From Bin87 sp034421995 (GTDB taxonomy: Bacteria > Chloroflexota > Dehalococcoidia > Lucifugimonadales > UBA3495): DNA of 64,000 nt. Shown in pieces: positions 8,529 through 16,079 of the stretch. Position 1 is the stretch's first letter, and every line of letters begins with the position of its first letter. Where the stretch lies: contig DAOUJY010000057.1 in assembly GCA_034421995.1 (NCBI GenBank), positions 1 to 64,000 on the forward strand. Reading direction: 5' to 3'. The translations under genes were made by a program, and so were the position numbers. The notes beneath the pieces are model-generated. The model had not been told where the DNA came from. It worked only from the letters and a program-made list of their open reading frames with translations, and made no database searches.

Positions 8529-9281
8529 TCATGCCGGCTTGTCGCCGAAGTGCAGGGCCACGCCGCCCAGGCCCAGCCGGCGGTAGCCCACGCCGGCCAG
8601 CCCGGCCTGACGGTACACGTCGGCCAGTCCGTCGGCGGTGAGGAAGTAGTCCACGCTGTCGGGCAAATAGGTATAGGCGGCCCGGTCTCCGGCCACCAGT
8701 TGGCCCATGAGAGGCACGAATCGGTGAAAATAGAAACGCCCCAACAATGCCGGAATGCCGGGGCGCATGGGGGTCAGCTCCAGGGTCGTGACCTTGCCGC
8801 CGGGGGCCACCACGCGGGCCATCTCGCTGATGGCGGCGGGCACGTCGGGCATATTGCGCAGGCTGAACCCGGCGGTGGCGCCGGCGAAGGAATTATCGGG
8901 GAAGGGCAGCCGCAGGGCGTCGCCCTGCACAAATGAAATGGGAAGACTGGATTCCGGCCTTCGCCGGAATGACGATGGCGTTTGATGGGCCGACGGTATT
9001 TTGAGGCGGGCGATGGAGAGCATTTCCGGCAGCAGGTCAACGCCCACCACGCCGGTTACGCCAGGACAGCGCGCCAGGGCGAAGGCTAAATCGCCGGTGC
9101 CGGTGGCGATGTCGAGGGCCGGCCCGGCCGCGCCGGCAGCGGTGAGCCGGGCGGTGTCCCGCTTCCAGCGGTGATGCAACCCGCCGGTCATCAGCGAGTT
9201 CATCAGATCGTAGCGTGGCGAGATGCGGGCGAACATCTCCGCCACGTAACGCCGCTTGTCGTCGCCGGTCAGGTGGGCCAT
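8529..9281 (-). CDS. ubiE: Demethylmenaquinone/ubiquinone C-methyltransferase
   Basis: About 250 residues, a SAM-dependent methyltransferase of the UbiE/MenG family that makes menaquinone from demethylmenaquinone. Visible are FARISPRYDLMNSLMTGGLH at the start, the SAM motif ALDIATGTGDLAFALAR, and the family stretch FVQGDALRLPFPDNSF. Between the last two is an extra stretch (SSFRRRPESS) encoded by an inserted palindromic repeat at 8947-8974, in frame. The start at 9281 follows a GAGG site; the upstream ATG at 9305 lies in another repeat copy. It is the last gene of a run that includes ubiX. Confidence 0.9.
   Translation of the reverse strand: MAHLTGDDKRRYVAEMFARISPRYDLMNSLMTGGLHHRWKRDTARLTAAGAAGPALDIATGTGDLAFALARCPGVTGVVGVDLLPEMLSIARLKIPSAHQTPSSFRRRPESSLPISFVQGDALRLPFPDNSFAGATAGFSLRNMPDVPAAISEMARVVAPGGKVTTLELTPMRPGIPALLGRFYFHRFVPLMGQLVAGDRAAYTYLPDSVDYFLTADGLADVYRQAGLAGVGYRRLGLGGVALHFGDKPA
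8947..8974. repeat. Palindromic repeat inside ubiE
   Basis: A copy of the ATTCCGGC...GCCGGAAT palindrome lies within the ubiE coding frame. It adds residues such as SSFRRRPESS without breaking the frame. Its position is between the SAM-binding domain and the conserved VQGDA motif. Confidence 0.8.
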
Positions 9282-9299
9282 CACGCTAACCTCTACATC

Positions 9300-9353
9300 C
9301 GTCATTCCGGCCCCCCGTATCTAGTACGGGGCAAGCTTTGAGCCGGAATCCAG
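9300..9353. repeat. Nested palindromic repeat
   Basis: Outer arms CGTCATTCCGG and CCGGAATCCAG enclose a second hairpin, CCCCGTATCTAGTACGGGG. The element straddles the gap between ubiE and the reductase gene and encodes the reductase's last residues (LDSGSKLAPY). Confidence 0.7.
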
Positions 9354-9914
9354 AGGGGGGCATGGGCGGTAGCGCAGCATCACTACACCGTCATCGTAGG
9401 ATTGAGACTCGACCAGTTCCAGCCGCGTCGGTGGTGGATTCCGGCTTTCGCCGGAATGACGGGGGGATGTGGAATGACCGGGGGATGTGAGGGGAATGCC
9501 GCGCCCCAGGATCACCGGGATCACGTGGACCAGGTATTCGTCGATCAGGCCGGCGAGCCGGAACTGCTCCGCCAGGTTGCCGCCGCCCACCAGCCACACG
9601 ACGCCGGGGTAACGCGCCGCGATTAATTGTGCGAATTCCGTCGGCGACGCGCTGACAAACTCAACCCCATGGGGGTTGTCATCCGGCGGATTGCTGGTGA
9701 AAACATACGCGGGCTTGCCGGCGTAGGGCCATTGGCCGAAACCCAAAACCTGGTCGTAGGTGCGCCGCCCCATCACCAGCGCGTCAACGCCGGCGTAGAA
9801 ATCGGCGTAACCGTAGTCGTCGGAATCCCCCTCCGGCAGCCAGCCCACGCCGCCGTCGGCGTCGGCGACGTAGCCGTCGAGGCTGGCGGCGACGTAGTAG
9901 ACGATTTTGGGCAT
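9321..9914 (-). CDS. RibD-C/dihydrofolate reductase-like protein
   Basis: About 197 residues with the RibD C-terminal (bacterial DHFR-like) fold: MPKIVYYVAASLDGYVAD at the start, VMGRRTYDQVLGFG in the middle and WLVGGGNLAEQF near the nucleotide site. These are probable NADPH-dependent reductases of unknown substrate. The start at 9914 matches the family. The C-terminal part is disturbed: after VILGRGIPL comes HSGESRNP from a palindromic repeat, then the end of the domain (SYDDGVVMLRY), then a tail encoded by a second repeat. Confidence 0.75.
   Translation of the reverse strand: MPKIVYYVAASLDGYVADADGGVGWLPEGDSDDYGYADFYAGVDALVMGRRTYDQVLGFGQWPYAGKPAYVFTSNPPDDNPHGVEFVSASPTEFAQLIAARYPGVVWLVGGGNLAEQFRLAGLIDEYLVHVIPVILGRGIPLTSPGHSTSPRHSGESRNPPPTRLELVESQSYDDGVVMLRYRPCPPLDSGSKLAPY
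9436..9462. repeat. Palindromic repeat inside the RibD-like gene
   Basis: GGATTCCGGCTTTCGCCGGA plus ATGACGG, in frame within 9321-9914, where it encodes HSGESRNP. It splits the last conserved strand of the domain from the rest. Confidence 0.8.
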
Positions 9915-9949
9915 AACGCAGCCGCGCTCACGGTCCAACGCAGCCAACC

Positions 9950-10567
9950 CTACCGCTCGCGGTCGCGGTACTGCATATCGTCGGGCAGACGGTCGGCGAC
10001 GCCCAGGGCCACCAGGGCGCGCTGCACGACGAAGCGTACCACGCCGTCAATGTCCAGCGGTTTCAGGTAGAAGGGCGGCTCCGGCGGGAGGATGGTCGCG
10101 CCCAGCCGGGACAGGGTCAGCATATTCTCCAGGTGGATGGCGTGGAGCGGCGTCTCCCGGGGGATCAGGACCAGCCGGCGGTTCTCCTTCAGCGTAACGT
10201 CGGCGGCGCGGAGCAGCAGGTTGGGGGTCAGGCCGTGGGCCAGCGACGCCACGGAGTTCATGCTGGCCGGCGCGATGACCATGCCGGCGGTGGGAAAGGT
10301 GCCGCTGGCGATGGGGGCAAACAGGTCGCTGATGGCGTAATGGCGAAAATGCGGATACTCCACCCAGCGGGCCGCCGCGTCGTTGTAGGATTCGTCCAGC
10401 TCCTCCTGCCACACCATGCGGGCCGCGTTGGACGCCACGACCGCCACCGGCGTCTCCCGTTCCAGCAGCGCGTCAACCACCCGACGGGCAATGACGGCCC
10501 CGCTGGCGCCGGTAATGCCGACGACTACCGGAGGGGCCGAAGGGTTATTGTCGGCGCGACTTGTCAA
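9950..10567 (-). CDS. ubiX: Flavin prenyltransferase UbiX
   Basis: A 205-residue flavoprotein of the UbiX/Pad1 family, which makes prenylated FMN for UbiD-type decarboxylases. The N-terminal FMN motif VVGITGASGAVIARRVVDAL is clear. The central APIASGTFPTAGMVIAPASM and LIPRETPLHAIHLENML segments are also typical. No ubiD gene is in the window. It lies 12 bases downstream of the interrupted ThDP-enzyme gene on the same strand and is probably co-transcribed with it. Confidence 0.9.
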   Translation of the reverse strand: MTSRADNNPSAPPVVVGITGASGAVIARRVVDALLERETPVAVVASNAARMVWQEELDESYNDAAARWVEYPHFRHYAISDLFAPIASGTFPTAGMVIAPASMNSVASLAHGLTPNLLLRAADVTLKENRRLVLIPRETPLHAIHLENMLTLSRLGATILPPEPPFYLKPLDIDGVVRFVVQRALVALGVADRLPDDMQYRDRER

Positions 10568-10579
10568 CGTTTGAACCCG

Positions 10580-11266
10580 TTACTGTCCGATGATATTGAG
10601 CAAGGCCTGGCGCTTCTCGTCACGCACGGCTTTCAGGGCGCGTTCCAGCGCGGCCGGCGCCTCCGCCGGATCCTCCACCCGCTCGCCGTAGCCGCCGGCC
10701 GCCTGGCAGATCAGCTCGTACTGGAACGACTGAGAGAGCGTTGTAACCGCGAAGTTGTTGGTCTGCACCGCGTAGCCATCGGCGTAGGTGCCCCGGGTCG
10801 CGCTCTGCACGGCGTTCCAGATGCCGTTGTTCCACACGATGGTCAGAATGGGCAGTCGCTGCGCGTCGGACACGATGTGCCCGGCGGTGCCGGAACCAAA
10901 GATGTACGACCCGTCGCCCACACAGCAGATCACCGTCCGGTTTGGGTCGGCCAGCTTCGCCCCCAGCGCCGCGCCAATTCCCCAGCCGAGGCCGCCGGAC
11001 ACCGGCACGCCGAAGAAACTCCCCGGCCGCCTGACGTCGATCTGCGCCGCGTCGATGCCCAGTTCGTTCAGCACGATGGTATCGTCGTCCAGCACGTCGG
11101 ACAGGCACCTGGTGAACCACGATTTGCTGATGGGCGTCTGTCCGCTGGCGGCCACCGCCTGCCGCTGCCAGCCGGCCCGCATCTCGTCGTTGCGACGTTC
11201 CCACTCGCCGGTCCGGTTTTTGACCGCCGCCGCATCGACGCCAATCTCCCGGACCGTATCCACCAA
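10580..11266 (-). CDS. ThDP-dependent enzyme, C-terminal part (downstream of an in-frame TAG)
   Basis: 228 residues, read from a TTG at 11266, forming the C-terminal ThDP-binding domain of an acetolactate-synthase-like enzyme. The cofactor motif is intact: VGDGSYIFGSG followed about 25 residues on by NNGIWNAV. This open frame is in the same register as 11270-12286. The two are separated only by one TAG codon and one sense codon, so this is the second half of a single gene of about 567 codons. No ribosome site is evident before the TTG. It may be a pseudogene, a recent nonsense mutation, or expressed as two chains. Confidence 0.75.
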   Translation of the reverse strand: MVDTVREIGVDAAAVKNRTGEWERRNDEMRAGWQRQAVAASGQTPISKSWFTRCLSDVLDDDTIVLNELGIDAAQIDVRRPGSFFGVPVSGGLGWGIGAALGAKLADPNRTVICCVGDGSYIFGSGTAGHIVSDAQRLPILTIVWNNGIWNAVQSATRGTYADGYAVQTNNFAVTTLSQSFQYELICQAAGGYGERVEDPAEAPAALERALKAVRDEKRQALLNIIGQ

Positions 11267-11269
11267 AGC

Positions 11270-12286
11270 CTATATGACCAGCCGGGGCGTGCCGGCCAGG
11301 TTCAGGTCAACCTGGAACCCGCGCACCGGATAGGCGGAAAAGAGCGGGTCATCGCCGATGCCGATTACTTGGCAGCCTTCGGCCGGCTGGTGTCGCTTTG
11401 GGGTCCACGGCACGTCGGCTTCCAGGACCACCACCACGTCCGCGTCGGCCAGCGCCGACCCAATATCCGACCCGGCATACAGGGCGTGGTTTTTGGGGAA
11501 GTTGGCGTACAGCGCCCCCGACTCGAACACCGCCATGCCCAGCAGCTCGGCCAACTCCACCAGCGGGACAACCGTCCGGGGGTCCTTGCCGCCGCCCCGG
11601 GTGACCAGGATGGGGTTGCGCGCTCCTGCCAGCGCGCAGGCCGCCCACCCGATGGCTTCCGGCGTGGGCATACGGTCGCCGGCCTTCTGCTGTCGGGAGG
11701 CGTCCCGGTACGAAAGGCCATCAATCTCCTCTGCCAGCACCTCCCGGGGCATGGTCAAGTACACCGGGCCGGCCGGCGGAGACTCGGCGATGGCAAAGGC
11801 CCGGTCCACCAGGCTCTCCAGGTCGGCGCCGTGGCGCAGTTCGTAGTCCCACTTCACCCACTCGCGCACCATGGCGGCCTGGTCGAAAGATTCCTGGGCC
11901 CAGTGGATGCTGCCGTCGCGGGAACCCCGGGCCTCGCCCTCGGTGATGGGCGTCCGGCCGGCGCTGAACAGCATGGGCACGTTGGAGCGGGCGGCGTTGA
12001 CGATGCCGCCAATAGCGTTGGCGGTTCCTGGAACGGTATGCACCATCACCACCTGGGGACGCCCGGTGATCATCGTGTAGCCGTGGGCCATGCTGACGGC
12101 GGTAACCTCGTGGGGCACCGGAATGGGATGCGGCGCCGGCAGTTCCTGCGCCTGCCGCTTGGCGTAGGCCTCGATGATGGGCGCGAAATCCGTCCCGCCG
12201 TTGCCGAAGAAATAATCAATCCCACGGGCAGTCAGCAACTCCAGGTAAGCCTCCGCAACACTCTCCACCGGGGCATGGTTCAGCAT
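11270..12286 (-). CDS. ThDP-dependent enzyme, N-terminal and central part, ended by TAG
   Basis: About 338 residues from the ATG at 12286 (GAGG upstream). It covers the pyrimidine-binding domain, with the catalytic Glu in PVPHEVTAVSMAHGY, and the central domain (LVTRGGGKDPRTVVPLVELA). It stops at a TAG (11270-11272) exactly where related enzymes continue into the ThDP domain, which is found in frame just downstream. The reaction is probably a 2-oxoacid decarboxylation or carboligation; the substrate is unknown. The IS1595 element is inserted about 125 bases upstream of this start. Confidence 0.75.
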   Translation of the reverse strand: MLNHAPVESVAEAYLELLTARGIDYFFGNGGTDFAPIIEAYAKRQAQELPAPHPIPVPHEVTAVSMAHGYTMITGRPQVVMVHTVPGTANAIGGIVNAARSNVPMLFSAGRTPITEGEARGSRDGSIHWAQESFDQAAMVREWVKWDYELRHGADLESLVDRAFAIAESPPAGPVYLTMPREVLAEEIDGLSYRDASRQQKAGDRMPTPEAIGWAACALAGARNPILVTRGGGKDPRTVVPLVELAELLGMAVFESGALYANFPKNHALYAGSDIGSALADADVVVVLEADVPWTPKRHQPAEGCQVIGIGDDPLFSAYPVRGFQVDLNLAGTPRLVI

Positions 12287-12409
12287 ATTACATCCTCGCA
12301 ATCGGGTTGTCAGCAAGATACCACTCCGGCGGCGCGTCAACCAACCGCAGCGCAATGGTGGCGTTCCGTTTCAGGTGGTTCGGTTGATAATCCGTCACTC
12401 CGGTGGTTT

Positions 12410-12417
12410 GGCTGGTT
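12410..12417. repeat. Left target-site duplication of the IS1595-family element
   Basis: GGCTGGTT directly outside the left terminal inverted repeat. The same eight bases directly follow the right terminal repeat at 16911-16918. Eight-base duplications are normal for the IS1595 family. Confidence 0.8.
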
Positions 12418-12445
12418 GGCAATTATAACCCAAAGTAGCAAACCT
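12418..12445. repeat. Left terminal inverted repeat
   Basis: 28 bases starting GGCAATTATAACCC and ending GCAAACCT. It is the exact reverse complement of 16883-16910. Confidence 0.92.
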
Positions 12446-12550
12446 ATAGATTTAGAACACTAGTCCCAGCATCAGCCCCAGAACCTATGACCCAGACCGT
12501 TCCGTGATAAACTGAACACCAACCCAGTCCATCGTGGAGGTCCTGACGAA

Positions 12551-12736
12551 ATGGCTAAACGACGATTGCTTTTTTCCAGTCAAGAGAAAATCACGGTCCA
12601 CTTGCCTGGGAAATGCGGGCCGGCGAAAAACATCAAGGATAAAAATCGAGTGACAGTCTATGGGGAGATAGACAGGATAACTAGAGCAGGGCTAATACAA
12701 CGTTGTGAGATCTGCTTTCCCAAGGCAACGAAATAA
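12551..12736 (+). CDS. Small Cys-containing cargo protein
   Basis: A 61-residue basic protein, preceded by a strong GGAGG eight bases or so before the ATG. It ends in CEICFPKATK, a C-x-x-C pair, with a further Cys in GKCGPAKN. A possible zinc-binding or redox site is inference. First gene inside the left end of the IS1595-family element. No family recognised. Confidence 0.55.
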   Translation: MAKRRLLFSSQEKITVHLPGKCGPAKNIKDKNRVTVYGEIDRITRAGLIQRCEICFPKATK

Positions 12737-13015
12737 TCACCCGAGACGAGGATACGGGGTCGCAAACTCTATCATGTAATATGAATGCCCTTGTGGTTGG
12801 CCGGTGAGTTTATCGCAGGGTTGGATAAGGCTGACAGCTTCAATCTCTATAAAGTGGTGGCTAAGGATGTTTACCGCACGCCTACAATCGGATTTAATAC
12901 GTACAATTTGATCGTCGCCAAATAATCCTGTTAAGTGGTAGTTGATTACGTCCAAACCATTCTCTTTCAATAACTGGGCTTTACTTTCAACGGTGTGATA
13001 TAACGGTTTAGTCAT
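12737..13015 (-). CDS. Cargo protein of a small three-member family, copy A
   Basis: A 92-residue protein that begins MTKPLYHTVESKAQLLKENG. Its layout resembles two other cargo proteins (16076-16357 and 16471-16779): a helix ending in E/D-x-G-[IL]-x-V, a D/E-rich loop, a strand V-x-I, then an Ala/His-rich helix. It is the most diverged of the three. It overlaps the upstream gene by ATGA, so the two form a small operon. Function unknown. Confidence 0.55.
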   Translation of the reverse strand: MTKPLYHTVESKAQLLKENGLDVINYHLTGLFGDDQIVRIKSDCRRAVNILSHHFIEIEAVSLIQPCDKLTGQPQGHSYYMIEFATPYPRLG

Positions 13016-13215
13016 TGTTCGCTGGTCTCCTCTGTATCCTCACCCTCGCCTCCGTCAACCCTGTGCAACGGTGTCCAGTCAGGGTCAGCTTCGTCAGGCT
13101 CAGCTATTTCCAACCGTACCATTTCGCGGCCTTCCCTGCGTACTGGCCGACCGAACAGCGCACCGGCCAACTCCTGCGGGGTGATATCTTCAGGTATCTC
13201 AAATTGATCAGGCAT
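13012..13215 (-). CDS. Small acidic cargo protein
   Basis: A 67-residue acidic protein (MPDQFEIPEDITPQELAGAL at the start, Glu/Asp-rich tail), with a good AAGGAG site before the ATG. It is coupled to the next gene by ATGA. The acidic, partly disordered look is reminiscent of antitoxins or small regulators, but no family is recognised. Confidence 0.55.
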   Translation of the reverse strand: MPDQFEIPEDITPQELAGALFGRPVRREGREMVRLEIAEPDEADPDWTPLHRVDGGEGEDTEETSEQ

Positions 13216-13257
13216 CGTTACAACTCCTTATCTACTTGCAATCATATACCAGCCGCG

Positions 13258-13284
13258 TTTTAAAGTCAAGGATACACTTTAAAA
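13258..13284. promoter_or_regulatory. Inverted repeat between divergent cargo and transposase genes
   Basis: Perfect 9-base arms TTTTAAAGT (13258-13266) and ACTTTAAAA (13276-13284) separated by nine bases. It lies in the divergent spacer between 13215 (minus) and the transposase start (13398, plus). A dimeric repressor site is plausible. TTGACA-like boxes occur just downstream. Confidence 0.45.
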
Positions 13285-13397
13285 CACACTGGTAAGCACA
13301 CTTGACACACTGGCCCTTGACAAGAGACTAACAAGTGTTGACTTTAAGGGCAATATATGTTACCCTATACCCACTTAAAGAGGTAGGCGATATAGAC

Positions 13398-14339
13398 ATG
13401 ACTGATAGAAATAGCGGACCGGGACGTGCTGACCGTGAAGGGATTAGTTTATTCACGCTATATGAGATGTTCCCCGACGAAAAATCAGCACAAGAATGGT
13501 TCGAGGAAGTACGCTGGCCAGGTAACAATAGATTCTGCCCTCATTGTGATAGTGATGCTGTTGGTCCTGTAAAACACCCGACTATGCCTTATAGATGTTC
13601 AAGCTGTTACAAATACTTCAGCGTGAAAACCGGGAGCGTGATGCATGGTAGCAAGGTTCCTTTGAGGACCTGGCTCTACGCAATTTATCTGATCTCGACG
13701 AATCTGAAAGGCATTAGCAGTATGAAGTTGCATCGGGACCTCGGTATCTCCCAGAAAACAGCGTGGCACCTGCTCCATAAGATCCGCGAGGGTTTTCTGG
13801 TGGATCCGGAACAACTGACCGGCCCTGTGGAAGTGGACGAAACCTTTATCGGCGGCAGAAAGCGCAACAAAAAGAACCGCGCCGAAATCAAAGGCTTGGA
13901 GCACCTGACCCCCGTGGTAGGCATCCGAGACCAGATCACCCGAGAAATCATCGCCCTGCCTGTGGATGATAGAACCCAGGTGACGCTGCACGGGCTGATC
14001 AATAAATTCGTCGAGCCGGGCAGCACGGTTTACACGGATGAGCATCGAGCATACCAGGGCCTACAGGGTTACCGGCACGAAACGGTCAACCATAGCGCCG
14101 GTGAGTACGTGAACCACTGGGCCACCACCAACGGCATCGAAAGCTTCTGGTCCATGCTGAAACGAGGCTACCAGGGCACGTACCACCAGATGAGCGTGAA
14201 GCACCTGCACCGTTACATCACCGAGTTTGCCGGTCGGAACAACGTGCGAGATCTGGACACGCTGGATCAGATGGCACTCCTGACCTTGGGGATGCTGGGT
14301 AGGCGCTTACGCTACCGGGATATTACGGACGGCGGTTAG
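13398..14339 (+). CDS. IS1595-family transposase
   Basis: About 313 residues. The N-terminus has a zinc-ribbon with CPHCDSD and CSSCYKYFSV. The DDE-like (ISXO2) domain begins PVEVDETFIGGRKRNKKN, with the second Asp in VYTDEHRAY and the final acidic residue in TTNGIESFWSMLKRGY. The start was set at the ATG at 13398, eleven bases or so after AAGAGGTAG. The stop overlaps the converging gene by four bases. It is the only transposase between the matching terminal repeats and should mobilise the whole element. Confidence 0.92.
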   Translation: MTDRNSGPGRADREGISLFTLYEMFPDEKSAQEWFEEVRWPGNNRFCPHCDSDAVGPVKHPTMPYRCSSCYKYFSVKTGSVMHGSKVPLRTWLYAIYLISTNLKGISSMKLHRDLGISQKTAWHLLHKIREGFLVDPEQLTGPVEVDETFIGGRKRNKKNRAEIKGLEHLTPVVGIRDQITREIIALPVDDRTQVTLHGLINKFVEPGSTVYTDEHRAYQGLQGYRHETVNHSAGEYVNHWATTNGIESFWSMLKRGYQGTYHQMSVKHLHRYITEFAGRNNVRDLDTLDQMALLTLGMLGRRLRYRDITDGG

Positions 14340-14767
14340 CGGGCCTTGTGCGCTTCCATGGCTCTCTGGGCTACGTCGGCGAAATGGACTACCCCTTCAA
14401 CGTATTTCAGTTCTAACCGGGTTCCGTCTGAGAGGCTGATTATTGCGGATCCCAAGGTGGTTGACCCCAGGGCTGAACTGCTGGACGGGGAGATACCGGT
14501 CAGAGTGTCGTAGCCCAGGTCAAGAAAACGGCCCGGCTCTCCCCAGTTCTGTACGAGGATGCGCTTGCTAGTTACTACGCATTTGGAATCCCGATAACTC
14601 CGCCTTTGCAGCCACCAGACCAGCAACATGAACAGACCCGGTATTATCAGAAACACCAGACCGAAGAGGACACAGCCAGCCGTCTCATTGCCAACTTCGT
14701 TAGGTTCCACTTCCAAGAGCACCGTTTCATCTGGTTCGAGGGTGAAGTTTGCCGTAACCGTGCTCAT
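14336..14767 (-). CDS. Cargo membrane protein with PH-like domain
   Basis: A 143-residue protein. A soluble start (LEPDETVLLEVEPNE) is followed by one long hydrophobic segment at about residues 33-55 (VLFGLVFLIIPGLFMLLVWW). A domain with VVTSKRILVQ and a later strand ISLSDGTRLELKYVEG resembles bacterial PH-type membrane-associated modules. Function unknown. Confidence 0.6.
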   Translation of the reverse strand: MSTVTANFTLEPDETVLLEVEPNEVGNETAGCVLFGLVFLIIPGLFMLLVWWLQRRSYRDSKCVVTSKRILVQNWGEPGRFLDLGYDTLTGISPSSSSALGSTTLGSAIISLSDGTRLELKYVEGVVHFADVAQRAMEAHKAR

Positions 14768-14806
14768 TGCGGCTGGCCTTTGTGAAACGGATCACGGTAC
14801 CGGACC

Positions 14807-15220
14807 TCACTCGTAGGAGAGGATAGTGGCATCGCAACCGTCGTTCTCTACCGAAGCCATTGCTGTTCCTATGGTCATTCCACCGAAGGAATTGCGGGCA
14901 CGGTATTCCATTATGAGTGAGTGATTTCCGTTTGCATCCACTGGCGCTATGCGTGTCTCAATCACCTCAAAACTATCTGGGTCCTTGAGCCGATCCTTGA
15001 CTCTCTGAGCTACGTCCCGATGATTGCCGTCCAGGGAACTGAGGCAATGGAACCCCTTTCTGCGTTCCTCGGCTTTCTCTTCGTCGCTAGGCCCAGTGCA
15101 TACCGACATGAGAACAGCACATCCGCCGATTAGGCCAGCGAGCACTCCGCAGATTATGATGACACCCAGCAATTTGTTACGCTTGGGCTGCTCTTCCCCG
15201 GTTTCAATTTCCGTGGCCAT
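14807..15220 (-). CDS. Cargo membrane-anchored protein
   Basis: A 137-residue protein with a short charged start, a single membrane helix at about residues 17-40 (LLGVIIICGVLAGLIGGCAVL) and an exported or periplasmic domain. The latter contains HCLSSLDGNHRD, VKDRLKDPDSFEVIETRI and EYRARNSFGGM. The DPDSFE...YRARNxFGG pattern is familiar from small uncharacterised proteins in many bacteria and phages; their role is not known. Cargo of the IS1595-family element. Confidence 0.65.
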   Translation of the reverse strand: MATEIETGEEQPKRNKLLGVIIICGVLAGLIGGCAVLMSVCTGPSDEEKAEERRKGFHCLSSLDGNHRDVAQRVKDRLKDPDSFEVIETRIAPVDANGNHSLIMEYRARNSFGGMTIGTAMASVENDGCDATILSYE

Positions 15221-15273
15221 CGTGGAACCTCCTATATTGCGCTGGGCAGGATGGTGCGGTATGAGATGATGAC

Positions 15274-15564
15274 TTACACGCGTCTATCATCCGGCCTGCT
15301 GTCGACCCGCTCGCCGATGATGAGCAGACCCTCGACTTGGTATTTGAAACCAAGGGTCACCACCGCTTGGAGCAGGTTCAGCAGTTTCTTACCCAGGCTC
15401 CAACTATCCGGGAGCACGAACAGGACCCGGTAGCCTTCCTGTTCCAGCTGGGGTAGGGTTCGTTCCAAGGCGCGCCCTAAACTTTCGCCTTGGAAAATCG
15501 CTAGCCAACCGCCGCGACTGTCCACCCGCCATTGGATGTTCAGCGGTCGATTTCGGGCTGTCAT
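15274..15564 (-). CDS. Cargo protein with structured leader
   Basis: A 96-residue protein with alternating strands and helices (VLFVLPDSWSLGKKLLNLLQ and VEGLLIIGERVDSR). No family recognised. The ribosome site AGGAGG lies six bases before the ATG and is part of an 11-base perfect inverted repeat in the leader, so translation is likely controlled by RNA folding. Confidence 0.6.
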   Translation of the reverse strand: MTARNRPLNIQWRVDSRGGWLAIFQGESLGRALERTLPQLEQEGYRVLFVLPDSWSLGKKLLNLLQAVVTLGFKYQVEGLLIIGERVDSRPDDRRV

Positions 15565-15705
15565 TTGGAACCTCCTAGCGGTCTCTGGATTGGCTTCTTG
15601 CTAGAGACGCCGGCCAGACATATGCTCCCGCTAGGAGGCACGGAGCCATCCAAAACGGTGAGCCTATGTCTTCGCGCTAGGCGTTCCGGCCTTGCGTCTC
15701 TAGCA
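15565..15705 (-). ncRNA. Candidate cis-regulatory leader RNA
   Basis: In the 5' region of 15274-15564, read on the minus strand, TGCTAGAGACGC (15705-15694) can pair perfectly with GCGTCTCTAGCA (15610-15599), with four more G-C pairs after a small loop. Between the arms lies CCTCCTAGCGG (15638-15628). This is the exact complement of CCGCTAGGAGG (15581-15571), which contains the ribosome site. The two pairings interleave, so they form a pseudoknot or exclude each other. A TTGACC box (15740-15735) with a weak -10 (TACCGT, 17-bp spacing) would start RNA near 15705. A DNA site for a recombinase or repressor is the alternative. Confidence 0.5.
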
Positions 15706-15773
15706 GATCTGACGGTAGCAGAGGTTCCGGTTATGGTCAAGTCCGGGTTGCTGGCAGGCTGGGAACGAGGACA

Positions 15774-15802
15774 AAAAGAGCCCGGCCTGCGTTGACCGGG
15801 CT
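15774..15802 (-). terminator. Intrinsic terminator inside the element
   Basis: Arms AGCCCGG and CCGGGCT (outer edges at about 15779 and 15802) with a 10-base loop. On the minus strand they are followed by CTTTTTG. It would stop minus-strand transcripts arriving from 16076-16779, insulating the next gene and its leader. Confidence 0.6.
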
Positions 15803-15848
15803 GGGGGATCGGAGTATGGTTAGCTAAAATTCAGGCAGGAGGGAGATG

Positions 15849-16079
15849 ATGCCAAAAGAGCCGGTATGGTACTCGGACAACTCTGTGACCATCTACCATA
15901 TTTACAAGGATTGCTCGGCACTGAAAAGCGTGAGACCAAAAGACCTTGTGCCCGATGAGATTGACTTGAAACCTGACGGAACCACCGATAAGACGGGTAT
16001 GCGGTTGTGTCTGATTTGCGAAAAACGTAAGAACCGAAACTTCTATGAAAAATATTTCAAACCGTGGAAAAATTATTAA
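15849..16079 (+). CDS. Small His/Cys cargo protein
   Basis: A 76-residue protein. VTIYHIYKDCSALKSV followed by MRLCLICEKRKN resembles the small H-x(4)-C ... C-x-x-C zinc-binding modules found on short bacterial proteins. The start at 15849 was chosen over 15846 because it is six bases from AGGAGG. The last four bases overlap the converging gene. Cargo of the IS1595-family element; function unknown. Confidence 0.6.
   Translation: MPKEPVWYSDNSVTIYHIYKDCSALKSVRPKDLVPDEIDLKPDGTTDKTGMRLCLICEKRKNRNFYEKYFKPWKNY

Noticed and set aside
11270..11272. TAG read as pyrrolysine
   Set aside because: No pyl genes or PYLIS-like structure seen, and an RF1 gene is present; a nonsense mutation is simpler.
10133..12463. 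Long plus-strand open frame of 776 codons
   Set aside because: Antisense to ubiX and the ThDP enzyme, whose motifs are clear on the minus strand.
13335..13397. Extra N-terminal residues of the transposase frame
   Set aside because: The ribosome site and family alignment favour the ATG at 13398.
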